A stretch of DNA of 44,543 bases from Rubripirellula sp. (GTDB taxonomy: Bacteria > Planctomycetota > Planctomycetia > Pirellulales > Pirellulaceae). This document shows, one piece after another, positions 35,519 to 43,353 of the stretch (positions are counted from its first letter, which is position 1; the number at the start of each line of letters is the position of its first letter). A program made the position numbers and the translations under genes. The stretch is taken from assembly GCA_029213145.1 (NCBI GenBank), contig JARGNK010000001.1:18219-62761 (forward strand), given 5' to 3'. The notes beneath the pieces were generated by a model that saw only the letters and a program-made list of their open reading frames with translations, made no database searches and was not told the origin of the DNA.

Positions 35519-36049
35519 ATGAAATGCCAATATTGTGAAAAACCGGCGACCTTCCACATTACGGAGTTGACCGAACCGACCGGTCCTCAAGTGATGCATT
35601 TGTGTGAGGAACACGCACGCGGTTTTCTGCAGAAAGAGGCTTCCAGCCCGGCCGCATCCATTGCAGGAGCTCTGGCAAAACAGCTGAACCTGGGGCAAAC
35701 CAAACAAGAACTGGCCGAATTAGACCAGAAAGAGTGCCCTGTCTGCGGCATCAGTTTCTTCGAATTCCGTAATACGGGCCGACTCGGTTGCCCCTACGAC
35801 TACACCCACTTTTCCAGTGATTTAATCCCCTTGTTGACCAGCATCCATGACGCCGTTGAGCACACGGGAAAACGCCCCTGTCGCGCCGCTGCCGCTGATT
35901 CCCAAGCGCAGATGATCCAGTTGCGACGCGAGATGGAAGAAGCCGTGGAGAAAGAGGACTACGAACGAGCGTCCGAAATTCGCGACCAATTGCAGATTAT
36001 CGAGCAATCGGGCGGATCAGACGAAACGCAGCAGGAGGACCAAGCGTGA
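35519..36049 (+). CDS. mcsA: McsA-like zinc-finger/UVR-motif activator of arginine kinase
   Basis: The protein is 176 aa. N-terminal zinc-finger pairs are seen: MKCQYC at 3-6, HLCEEH at about 35-40, then ECPVCG and GCPYDY. The C-terminal UVR (UvrB/UvrC) motif at about 138-165 is LRREMEEAVEKEDYERASEIRDQL. In Bacillus, McsA activates the arginine kinase McsB and marks proteins for ClpCP. Its stop overlaps the GTG of mcsB (GTGA), so the pair is translationally coupled, which supports the assignment. No ctsR or clpC is in the window. Confidence 0.9.
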   Translation: MKCQYCEKPATFHITELTEPTGPQVMHLCEEHARGFLQKEASSPAASIAGALAKQLNLGQTKQELAELDQKECPVCGISFFEFRNTGRLGCPYDYTHFSSDLIPLLTSIHDAVEHTGKRPCRAAAADSQAQMIQLRREMEEAVEKEDYERASEIRDQLQIIEQSGGSDETQQEDQA

Positions 36050-37134
36050 TACGAGATCCCGATTTCAGTGAATTGGCTCAACGGTCGGGTGAGTGGTTGC
36101 GCGGCACCGGCCCCGAATCGGATATCGTGATCAGCAGCCGGATTCGACTCGCTAGAAATTTGGCGGACTTTCCGTTTATCCGTCGATGTAGTGACGAAGA
36201 CCGCATCAGTATCGAACGCTCCGTCCGAGCCAAAATGGATTCCCTCGAAGACTGGAAGGACATCCGATACATCGACATTGAACAACTCTCCGAAATCGAT
36301 CGCCAATTTCTCGTCGAACGCCAATTGATCAGCCGAGAAATCGCCGATGCTGACGGATCCCGGGCAGTCGCGGTCGATCCTCGAGAACAATACAGCGTGA
36401 TGATCAACGAGGAGGATCACCTACGAATCCAAGTGATGTGCAGCGGCCTCGACCTGAAAGCTGCCTGGGAACGCGTTGATGAACTGGACGACAAATTGGA
36501 AGGGTCCATTCTCTATGCATTTCACCCGCAATTCGGCTACCTGACTGCCTGCCCGACCAATGTCGGCACAGGGCTGAGAGTCAGTGTGATGCTGCACCTG
36601 CCCGGTCTGGTGATCACACGTCAAATTGAAAAAGTCTTTCGGAGCATGCAACGGATCAACGTGACCGTTCGAGGCCTATATGGCGAGGGCTCGCAATACA
36701 CGGGTGATTTTTACCAAGTCAGTAATCAAATCACGCTAGGACATCGAGAAGAAGATTTGGTCTCGCTCGTCGGAGAAGATGTTGTTCCGCGGATTATCGA
36801 GTACGAGCGCAAAGCGAGGGATTTCCTGATCAAGCAAGGGAAACAAGACCTGCATGATGACGTCAGCCGCGCGCTCGGTATTCTGAGCACCGCTAAAAAG
36901 ATCAGCAGTGAGGAAACCATGCACTACCTTTCCAAAGTTCGCATGGGAGTCAATCTCGGCCTCATCGATGATCTCCCCGTAGGAACCATCAATAAACTCT
37001 TCATTCACACCCAACCGGCTCATTTGCAAAAACTACAGGGAAGACTTCTCGGCTCGTCCGACCGCAATGTCGAACGAGCAACCTATTTGCAACGCCACCT
37101 CAGCGGTAGCTGTGGTGATGCCGATCTGAACTAG
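36046..37134 (+). CDS. mcsB: protein arginine kinase McsB
   Basis: This is an ATP-dependent kinase of the phosphagen-kinase superfamily that phosphorylates protein arginines. At 362 aa it has family length. The ATP-binding segment is DIVISSRIRLARNLADFPF (about 26-44), and the catalytic loop carries NEEDHLRIQ (about 120-128) with the following Cys in VMCSGLDL. The C-terminal phosphoarginine-binding element, R-D-x-x-R-A in Geobacillus McsB, reads R340-N-V-E-R-A here, so the Asp is Asn. Start is GTG at 36046, overlapping the mcsA stop by 4 bp. It should work with mcsA and a Clp protease. Confidence 0.93.
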   Translation: MIRDPDFSELAQRSGEWLRGTGPESDIVISSRIRLARNLADFPFIRRCSDEDRISIERSVRAKMDSLEDWKDIRYIDIEQLSEIDRQFLVERQLISREIADADGSRAVAVDPREQYSVMINEEDHLRIQVMCSGLDLKAAWERVDELDDKLEGSILYAFHPQFGYLTACPTNVGTGLRVSVMLHLPGLVITRQIEKVFRSMQRINVTVRGLYGEGSQYTGDFYQVSNQITLGHREEDLVSLVGEDVVPRIIEYERKARDFLIKQGKQDLHDDVSRALGILSTAKKISSEETMHYLSKVRMGVNLGLIDDLPVGTINKLFIHTQPAHLQKLQGRLLGSSDRNVERATYLQRHLSGSCGDADLN

Positions 37135-37526
37135 CATCAGCGGTCACTTGGTTACCAATAGCCGTGCCGATGGACCAGCCGTGCCGATGGACCAGCCGTG
37201 CCGATGGACCAGCCGTGCCGACGGACCAGCCGTGCCGATGAACCGGATGTGGAAGGCTGACGCCGCCTGTCACGACCGCCTCCATCGCTCGCTGGATTAG
37301 AGAGTGGCCAACAAGCCCTGCGACTCTTCGAGTCCCTCACGACAGGTGCGTGACACACCACTTTTCGACAATTTACCACCTCGCAGAGATCGCTGAACGA
37401 ATCACCGCCACAAAGAGAAGCTCTCGGGCTAAAATTGCAGACACCACTTCGGGGACCATCGAGTTTGCGAACTCGAACGCCAATTGCATCGTATCGCCTA
37501 AGTGTCCCCCAGTCCGAAAGAACCGA
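37135..37526. other. intergenic region between mcsB and the sigma-factor gene
   Basis: This 392-bp region contains the 17-bp tandem repeat and otherwise no gene I can support. The frame of the sigma factor is open back to 37350 but reads as non-protein-like sequence there. The sigma-factor promoter is presumably between about 37350 and 37520. Confidence 0.5.
37160..37244. repeat. 17-bp tandem repeat, five copies
   Basis: The unit AGCCGTGCCGATGGACC occurs at 37160, 37177, 37194, 37211 and 37228. Copies 1-3 are identical, and copies 4 and 5 each differ by one base. It lies 26 bp after the mcsB stop. Because the unit is not a multiple of 3, it is not coding. Function is unknown. Confidence 0.9.
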
Positions 37527-38081
37527 GTGAGCGACGAAAGCCAACTGATCGATGAAGCCTTGCTGGGTGACCGCGCCGCGTTCACCCGATTGGTCGAATT
37601 AAATCAGGATCGGTTGTTTGCATCCATGCGACAGGTGACCGGCTCACCGGAAGAGGCGGAGGAAGTCGTTCAAGAAGCATTCATTCGAGCTTTCATCAAA
37701 TTAGACACATTTCAACGCAACAGCCAATTCTTCACTTGGCTTTATCGCATCGCATTCAATAGCGCGTTGACTCGAAAGCGGCGGAAACGTGCAAGAATCT
37801 CGCTCGACCATCATCGGGAATCGAGTGGACTTGAAGTAAGTGACGAAACAGCACCTGTCGATGAACCGCTGCTTCAAGAGGAACGCGTGCACATGGTTAG
37901 AAAAGCAATCCAGATGCTGTCGGATGACCACCGCTCCATCTTGGTACTTCGTGAAATGCAAGATCATTCCTACGAAGACATCGCCGAGATTTTGAACATC
38001 TCGATCGGGACCGTCCGCAGTCGCCTAAGTCGTGCTCGTGGGCAACTCAAAACGGTCCTGGAATCGTTGCAGGAAAAGTAG
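37527..38081 (+). CDS. ECF (sigma-70 family, RpoE-like) RNA polymerase sigma factor
   Basis: The protein is 184 aa. Region 2 (about 12-80) is seen as LVELNQDRLFASMRQ, EEVVQEAFIRAFIKL and FFTWLYRIAFNSALTRKRR. Region 4 (about 125-180) has LSDDHRSILVLREMQDHSYEDIAEILNISIGTVRSRLSRARGQL. It lacks regions 1 and 3, as ECF sigmas do. Start GTG at 37527 gives a normal ECF N-terminus (VSDESQLIDEALLGDRAAF); the longer frame from 37350 is rejected. No anti-sigma factor is adjacent: the next gene is a convergent heme protein, so the control partner is unknown. Confidence 0.9.
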   Translation: MSDESQLIDEALLGDRAAFTRLVELNQDRLFASMRQVTGSPEEAEEVVQEAFIRAFIKLDTFQRNSQFFTWLYRIAFNSALTRKRRKRARISLDHHRESSGLEVSDETAPVDEPLLQEERVHMVRKAIQMLSDDHRSILVLREMQDHSYEDIAEILNISIGTVRSRLSRARGQLKTVLESLQEK

Positions 38082-38207
38082 ACCGGGCCTCGCGGTGACC
38101 AACCAAGGTGCACTCGACGCTGCCGATCTCAATCATCGCAGGACGAAAGACGCTAGGAAACGTCGGAGTGCGACGCCGCAAGCAAGTGCTTGGCGATAGT
38201 CCAGAAA

Positions 38208-40760
38208 TCATTGCTTGCGACGCTGATCCATATACGCGATCAAATCTCGAATTTCACGATCCGTCATTAGATCGATCAAGCCGTCAGGCATCAGCGAGGT
38301 TGATAATTCTTTGCGTTGAACGATCTCAGCGGTTCGGAATGTTTGCTCACGCCCGGTGCTATCTCGATAGACTTCACTCCCACCCCCACCATCGCGCAAC
38401 AACAATCCAGTGAAGACACGCCCATCTTCCGTAATCAATGCTCGCGGATGGTACTGCGGGTCAATATCACGACTTGGCTGCAAAAGTGCCCGCAGCAGTC
38501 GGTCAGGATCACCAACGTTGTTTGCAGCCGTCAAGTCCGGACCGACAACGCTCCCCCGACCACTGTGGCGATGACACTTTGCGCAAGTACCTATCGATGC
38601 ATGCTGAAAAACACGTCTGCCAACCATCAAATCGACAGGCTGGCTAATCGCTCCTAAACGACGGCGCCAAGCATCCAAGTCCTCGGACGCTGGCCGCCCC
38701 TCCTTGACGCTGGCGGGATTCAAGGCCGCCATGACAAGATCAGCAGATTCGGGAAACTGAGCTGCAATGGCTCGCAGATGCGCTTCTTCATTCTCGTCGA
38801 ACTCTCTGAATCGAAGCGAACGCAATGCCTCCTCACGAAGCGAGCGATCACCTGACTGTGCAATCTCAAGCAGCAACTTGGAAACAGCCTGACCACCGCC
38901 GGCCAAACCAGCAATCGCATCGGCTCGATCCGACGTCGTTCCTTGTTTGTCGCCAGCTAATTTGACCAGAAACTCTTTCGCCATTGGCGTTTCGCTGGCA
39001 GCCAACGCTCGAACAAGCTCAGTCACCACGAGTGGATCATGGGTCTCTAGCAATGCTTGCCACAAATCTGCATTGAATTCTTTGTGATTTGGGTCAAGTA
39101 ATCGGAGTGCATAGGCACGCGAACGTGGCGAAGCACTGCTGTCCTGGATGCGGCTCAAGAGCATTTGCATATCCGCGATACCGGCCCGTGGATTACCGGA
39201 CAAGATATTCCAAGTTGCCAATGCGGCTTCAAAAAGAACGTAATTGTCCAGCTCATCGCGTGGCTGTTCCAGTTGCCGCTCAACATCGCCTTGAAACGCT
39301 AACAATTGCTCATCCGCAATCCAACGCAATGTTTCAAATCGGATTTCTTGGTTTCTGATTCCCAGAAAGTAACGCACCCAGCGTTCACTTCGAGGTTGTC
39401 CTCTGCGAACCGCTAACAGAATGGAACACTGATCCGGTACGCTGAGAGTAGAGACATACGCTTCATTGAACGAATCGCTGCGCGTTCCCAGTGCCATCAA
39501 TGCCGCGTGCCTCAAATACGGGTCTTCATCCCTCGCTGATTCCAGCAGCGATGACAAAGGGGGTTGAATCTTGCTTGAGATCAAATCGGCTGCATAACGA
39601 GCCTCCGTGGTGGCCGATTTCAATTCAATCTCGCCCAGCCATGGTGAATCAGGGTCTATCTGCAACTTCCAAATCCGTCCGCGCTGATGCAATTGGTAGG
39701 ATCCAAACACCCAATCGGTTAGATAGAAGACAGTCGGTGTCGCTTGAGTGATACAGGTTGGCCGAAAATGCTGGCCCCCCTGAACAAGTGTGATCCGTTG
39801 AGTTTGAAATCCTGCCCCCTTCGGTGACAACGGATAAAAATCGATTCGATGCTCCGTCCAAGAGGGAACAATCAAGCCATTCGCCAGCGCGGCAATTCCA
39901 CAGGGAGCTTCGCCCACCGGATGCAGCATTGGAAGCGTCCCCTTCAACTCTCCGTCCCAACAAACGAATGGGTGATAGGGCGCGTTACCATACAAACGCT
40001 GGTAGCCGTAATCACCTCCTTCGACGACTTGTATTAATCGACATGGTGGTCTGGCGCCAGGATCATTCTCAGCAGCAAACATGGTTCCATCAGCTCGAAC
40101 ACAGACACCGAAAGGATTCCAAAAGCCGCGGGCCACGCGTCGCAATTTGGTTCCATCCGGGCGACAACGAAAGATCCCACCCTCGCCAGTTCCCTCGATC
40201 GTGACCCCATGCGCACTAGTAAGCTTCCACGGCAGCCAATAATTTTCACCCAACGAAAAGACCAGGTCACCAGAAGGATGCCACGCCATTCCACTTAAAC
40301 CGTTGTGTGGATAGTCAGCCTCTGTCTGGAGCATCGCAATGTTTTCAAGCTGATCGCCATGCCCATCACCATTACTGTCTCGAACTCGAAGGATTCGATC
40401 GCGTTCGGCAAGGTAGACCCATTCATCCGGACCAAGTTCTAAATCCATGGTCGCATCAGTCTGCTCAAGAAAAACGTCCGGCGCAGCGTCTCCATCACTA
40501 GCGAAAACCAAAATCTGATCGTGAAGCGGGCCCTTGTAGTCATCCGGACGAAAGTGGGTATGACTGGACACCACCCACAACTGTCCTTCGTCATCAATAT
40601 CGATCCCTGTTGGCGTCATGATCGCAGGATGCTCCGCTACCAACGACAGCTTCACACCTGGCTGACTCAACTCAATTTGTGGATCAAGATCCTCTGGTGG
40701 CTCCGCAAATGCAGGTAAAATCAGCAGCATTGATGCAACGAAGCAATGAGATAAACGCAT
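38208..40760 (-). CDS. PVC-type beta-propeller / HEAT / heme-binding secreted protein
   Basis: The protein is 850 aa with signal peptide MRLSHCFVASMLLILPAFAEP. Residues about 35-420 form a propeller related to PVC membrane-bound dehydrogenases (TGIDIDDEGQLWVVSSHTHF, SNGDGHGDQL, RGFWNPFGVCVRADGTMFAAENDPG). About 430-690 are HEAT-like repeats. The C-terminal heme domain has CAKCH at 726-730 (IGTCAKCHRHSG) and then ALITEDGRVFTGLLLRDGGG, as in TIGR02603. The start ATG at 40760 gives a clean signal peptide; the frame extends to 40871 without one. It is divergent from the DUF1080 gene. Function is unknown; such proteins are thought to be sugar or alcohol dehydrogenase-like. Confidence 0.9.
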   Translation of the reverse strand: MRLSHCFVASMLLILPAFAEPPEDLDPQIELSQPGVKLSLVAEHPAIMTPTGIDIDDEGQLWVVSSHTHFRPDDYKGPLHDQILVFASDGDAAPDVFLEQTDATMDLELGPDEWVYLAERDRILRVRDSNGDGHGDQLENIAMLQTEADYPHNGLSGMAWHPSGDLVFSLGENYWLPWKLTSAHGVTIEGTGEGGIFRCRPDGTKLRRVARGFWNPFGVCVRADGTMFAAENDPGARPPCRLIQVVEGGDYGYQRLYGNAPYHPFVCWDGELKGTLPMLHPVGEAPCGIAALANGLIVPSWTEHRIDFYPLSPKGAGFQTQRITLVQGGQHFRPTCITQATPTVFYLTDWVFGSYQLHQRGRIWKLQIDPDSPWLGEIELKSATTEARYAADLISSKIQPPLSSLLESARDEDPYLRHAALMALGTRSDSFNEAYVSTLSVPDQCSILLAVRRGQPRSERWVRYFLGIRNQEIRFETLRWIADEQLLAFQGDVERQLEQPRDELDNYVLFEAALATWNILSGNPRAGIADMQMLLSRIQDSSASPRSRAYALRLLDPNHKEFNADLWQALLETHDPLVVTELVRALAASETPMAKEFLVKLAGDKQGTTSDRADAIAGLAGGGQAVSKLLLEIAQSGDRSLREEALRSLRFREFDENEEAHLRAIAAQFPESADLVMAALNPASVKEGRPASEDLDAWRRRLGAISQPVDLMVGRRVFQHASIGTCAKCHRHSGRGSVVGPDLTAANNVGDPDRLLRALLQPSRDIDPQYHPRALITEDGRVFTGLLLRDGGGGSEVYRDSTGREQTFRTAEIVQRKELSTSLMPDGLIDLMTDREIRDLIAYMDQRRKQ

Positions 40761-40997
40761 GAGTACGACATTCGAGGAAAGGGAAGTTGCACTGTCAAAA
40801 CTGGGTACTGCAAATTGTATCTCATCGGAAGCCAAGGAGTATTCACAGCCGATTTCTACCCAATTCAGCACCAGCCAAAAAGCATCTCGGCAGACCTTCC
40901 CAGAGCGAAAACAGGCTGGCTGCGTGAAGGCCGTGAGCGGTGTAAAATTCCTTTCCGTCTGCCGTTTTCTTGTCGAATTACCAACTGGATTATCACG
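40761..40997. promoter_or_regulatory. divergent spacer, heme protein / DUF1080 protein
   Basis: This 237-bp non-coding spacer separates two divergently transcribed secreted-protein genes and should hold both promoters. No individual boxes are assigned. Confidence 0.4.
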
Positions 40998-41792
40998 ATG
41001 TTTGTTCGCGGAACCGCCATAGCATTCTTCTTACTTGCCTCTGTCAGTGGCTTGAGTCTTTTGCACGCAGAAGAGGGAAAATGGACTCAGCTTTTTAACG
41101 GTAAAAACCTTGATGGCTGGACTCCAAAAATTCGCTACCACGAACTTGGAGAGAATTTTGCAGATACATTCCGCGTCGAAGATGGATTACTGAAAGTCGG
41201 GTATGAGGGCTACGACGAGTTCAACGAAACATTTGGGCACCTGTTCTACAAAGATGAATTCTCGCACTATCGCATTCGAGTTGAATACCGCTTTGTTGGC
41301 GATCAATGCAAAGGCGGTCCCGGCTGGGCGATTCGAAATAGTGGAATCATGATTCATGGCGAGAAGCCGGAACAGATGACGAAAGATCAAGATTTCCCTA
41401 CCTCTGTTGAAGTTCAATTACTCGGTGGTGATGGCCAAAAGAAACGAACGACACTCAACCTGTGCACACCAGGAACAAATGTCTTCAAAGACGGCAAGCT
41501 GTTTATGCCGCACTGCACACCGTCGAAGTCAAAGACCTATCACGGAACGCAGTGGGTTACAGCAGAGGTCGAGGTGCATGGCAATCAAATCATCAAACAC
41601 ATCGTTGATGGCCAAGTCGTTCTTGAGTACACAAAGCCTCAATTGGATCCCCGCGAAGATCATGCCAAAGCATTAGCGGATCAAAATGGAACGGTCGACT
41701 TGAACAGCGGCACGATCTCCTTGCAATCAGAGAGTCATCCAGTGCACTTCCGCAAAGTCGAGTTGATGGTGCTGGAACCATCAAGCAACTGA
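40998..41792 (+). CDS. secreted DUF1080 (3-keto-disaccharide hydrolase-like) protein
   Basis: The protein is 264 aa with signal peptide FVRGTAIAFFLLASVSGLSLLHA. It opens with the family signature WTQLFNGKNLDGWTP (about 30-44), then FRVEDGLLKVGYEGY and a jelly-roll-like beta sandwich ending in GTISLQSESHPVHFRKVELMVLEP. DUF1080 is a concanavalin-like fold abundant in planctomycetes; some members hydrolyse 3-keto-glycosides. The ATG at 40998 is preferred because it begins the signal peptide, although the frame is open from 40815. It is divergent from a heme propeller protein. Confidence 0.9.
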   Translation: MFVRGTAIAFFLLASVSGLSLLHAEEGKWTQLFNGKNLDGWTPKIRYHELGENFADTFRVEDGLLKVGYEGYDEFNETFGHLFYKDEFSHYRIRVEYRFVGDQCKGGPGWAIRNSGIMIHGEKPEQMTKDQDFPTSVEVQLLGGDGQKKRTTLNLCTPGTNVFKDGKLFMPHCTPSKSKTYHGTQWVTAEVEVHGNQIIKHIVDGQVVLEYTKPQLDPREDHAKALADQNGTVDLNSGTISLQSESHPVHFRKVELMVLEPSSN

Positions 41793-41947
41793 TCTCCTTA
41801 TCCGAAGAGATTTCAGCGGCGACTTACCTACAAGCGAGTCCAACACCAAGTCTGCATCCCACGGATCGCGGCAACACGAAACCACTTGGCAGCTGTACTG
41901 AGATTGGTCAATCAACGACTGATCACCGCTGCCACCGCTCTCCTTGG

Positions 41948-42223
41948 TCATCGCCAATCGTTGGTGTCCTTGCCGTTACCGTTGTCCTTGCCTTTATCCT
42001 CCATGATCGCACTCGGATCGATAACGTTGCGAATCACTGGTATTGTTGAGCTCGGATACAGAAAAACCTCGATGCGGATCGCGTTGCTTGAGAGCCATTC
42101 CAACTTTGCTCTGGGTTCATCAATACCATTGAGTGCGAATCGTCTCAGTAATTTCTGCAGAATCCATCTGCCCGTCCTGATCTTGATCCCCCTCAGACAT
42201 CGACAACAAGATTGACTAATCAC
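41948..42223 (-). pseudogene. decayed coding remnant with EF-hand-like loop
   Basis: On the minus strand, 42200-42120 reads 26 codons containing D-Q-D-Q-D-G-Q-M-D-S-A-E, which fits the 12-residue EF-hand calcium loop (D1, D3, D5, G6, E12). The frame then stops. A different frame (42223-41948) carries GIDEPRAKLEWLSSNAIRIEVFLYPSS and a low-complexity DKGKDNGNGKD end. No single frame gives a normal protein, so I read this as frameshifted remnant, continuing the decayed prepilin block to its right. Confidence 0.4.
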
Positions 42224-42343
42224 TCATCTGTGATCGTGTCATCGGCTCCGATTCGTATCCGCTGCCGCAGTGGAGGCCCGTCAACAAGACTCAAAGTCCC
42301 AGATCGTTCACACCTGTTTTCTAGGCCCAATCATTTTCTAGGC

Positions 42344-42586
42344 TCAATCAAAAAACGTGGCGTCGACCAATAAGATTTTGGTTTGCTCGATCAGTGTTTC
42401 AGGCTCAAACAAGATGGCATCCTGCAACTTCAGACGCATCTTAGATGCTCGTGACTCACCCATCAATTTGACCGGCGGGATCCGCAACGATGGAAGCAAG
42501 ATTGCCCCAATCGAAATATCCAGGAGCGAAGCGCCAGAACGGTGCTCTGCGAATCGAAGGGTCGTTTGCCTCAAATCGCTTGGCAA
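42344..42586 (-). pseudogene. prepilin-like remnant C
   Basis: An 80-codon minus-strand frame carries RSGASLLDISIGAILLPSL, which matches the type IV prepilin N-terminal pattern G-x-S-L-L-E followed by a hydrophobic helix, with Glu5 changed to Asp. The rest (LMGESRASKMRLKLQDAILFEPETLIEQTKILLV) resembles a pilin helix. It ends abruptly at 42344, far too short for a pseudopilin. A further open stretch in another frame (about 42329-42230) ends in DDTITDE, which suggests a frameshift split the original gene. Confidence 0.5.
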
Positions 42587-42613
42587 TTGCCTTCATACAC
42601 ATCATGGCAATTT

Positions 42614-43057
42614 TCAAAACACCTTGTTCCAACCATGGTAGATAGTCACAACTCCCGTTAAACCGCCATCTCTGGCTTTCCACTTCGTGGTTGTCGCGGG
42701 CTTGCCGGAGGAGGAAACCTGGATCGTTGCCTGGCCGCCAAGCAGATCAACCACAGCGTTGATCTCCACATCCCAGCGACGACTACCACGAACGGGGCCT
42801 GCATCTTCGGTGATATGTAACCTCTCAATCGTGCCCGACTGAACCGGCTGGACAGAGACGACCGCCCGATTCCTAATCGCCGTGTTCCTTGCGGTTTGCC
42901 AGCAATTGGCAAGGTCATTCGTCGCAGCGACGACCAAACGCCGGTCGCGCCACCCCCCACCCAGCATGATCAGCGTTGCCGCCAACAATCTGACGACGAT
43001 GATCACCTCGAACAAGGTCGTGCCGTGTTTCGGTCGACGAATAAACGGTGTTAGCAT
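42614..43057 (-). pseudogene. GspH/FimT-like pseudopilin, probably decayed (remnant B)
   Basis: A 147-codon frame begins at the ATG at 43057 with MLTPFIRRPKHGTTLFEV, a prepilin peptidase-type site (basic leader, G-T-T-L-F-E). A helix follows, IIVVRLLAATLIMLGG. An Arg in the middle of the pilin hydrophobic helix is abnormal. The C-terminal half (RRWDVEINAVVDLLGGQATIQVSSSG) is pilin-like beta sheet. It may still be intact, but its neighbours on both sides are broken and the helix is damaged, so I call it a likely pseudogene. Confidence 0.5.
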
Positions 43058-43094
43058 TGATCTGCTTGCGCCTGGTGAAAGTCCGCCGGGGATG

Positions 43095-43243
43095 TCACAA
43101 AAAAACAATTGCGACGTACTCTCCGCGGACATCTATCTGTGTTCCGACCAGCGTGACCGGAATTACTTTTGTGTGAACACACCCGTCGAAGCGGCAGCAA
43201 TCACTTCCAAAAGCGAGAAACCGCTTTTCTTTTGCTTTTTCAT
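43095..43243 (-). pseudogene. prepilin remnant A (GFSLLEV type), frameshifted
   Basis: From an ATG at 43243, 10 nt after an AAGGGAG site, the minus strand reads MKKQKKSGFSLLEVIAAAST and stops at 43163 after 26 codons. This is a textbook prepilin leader and cleavage site (K-K-S-G^F-S-L-L-E). In the next frame the sequence continues as KVIPVTLVGTQIDVRGEYVAI before a stop at 43095, again pilin-like. The hydrophobic helix is truncated at the frame switch. This is best read as a pseudogene with a small deletion. Confidence 0.65.
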
Positions 43244-43353
43244 CTCTGTAAACTCCCTTAGGGCAAGTTGAATGGTTAGAAAGGCAGGAAAAAATGCCGT
43301 CCTCGGTTGAAAAGCAGACCAAGCCCCCTACCGGCCGAATGGAATAAATAAAA

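Noticed and set aside
37350-37526. N-terminal extension of the ECF sigma factor
   Set aside because: The 59 extra residues are unlike any ECF N-terminus; the GTG at 37527 gives a normal one.
41781-41951. 56-codon minus-strand frame after the EF-hand remnant
   Set aside because: It overlaps the end of the DUF1080 gene on the other strand and has no recognisable content.
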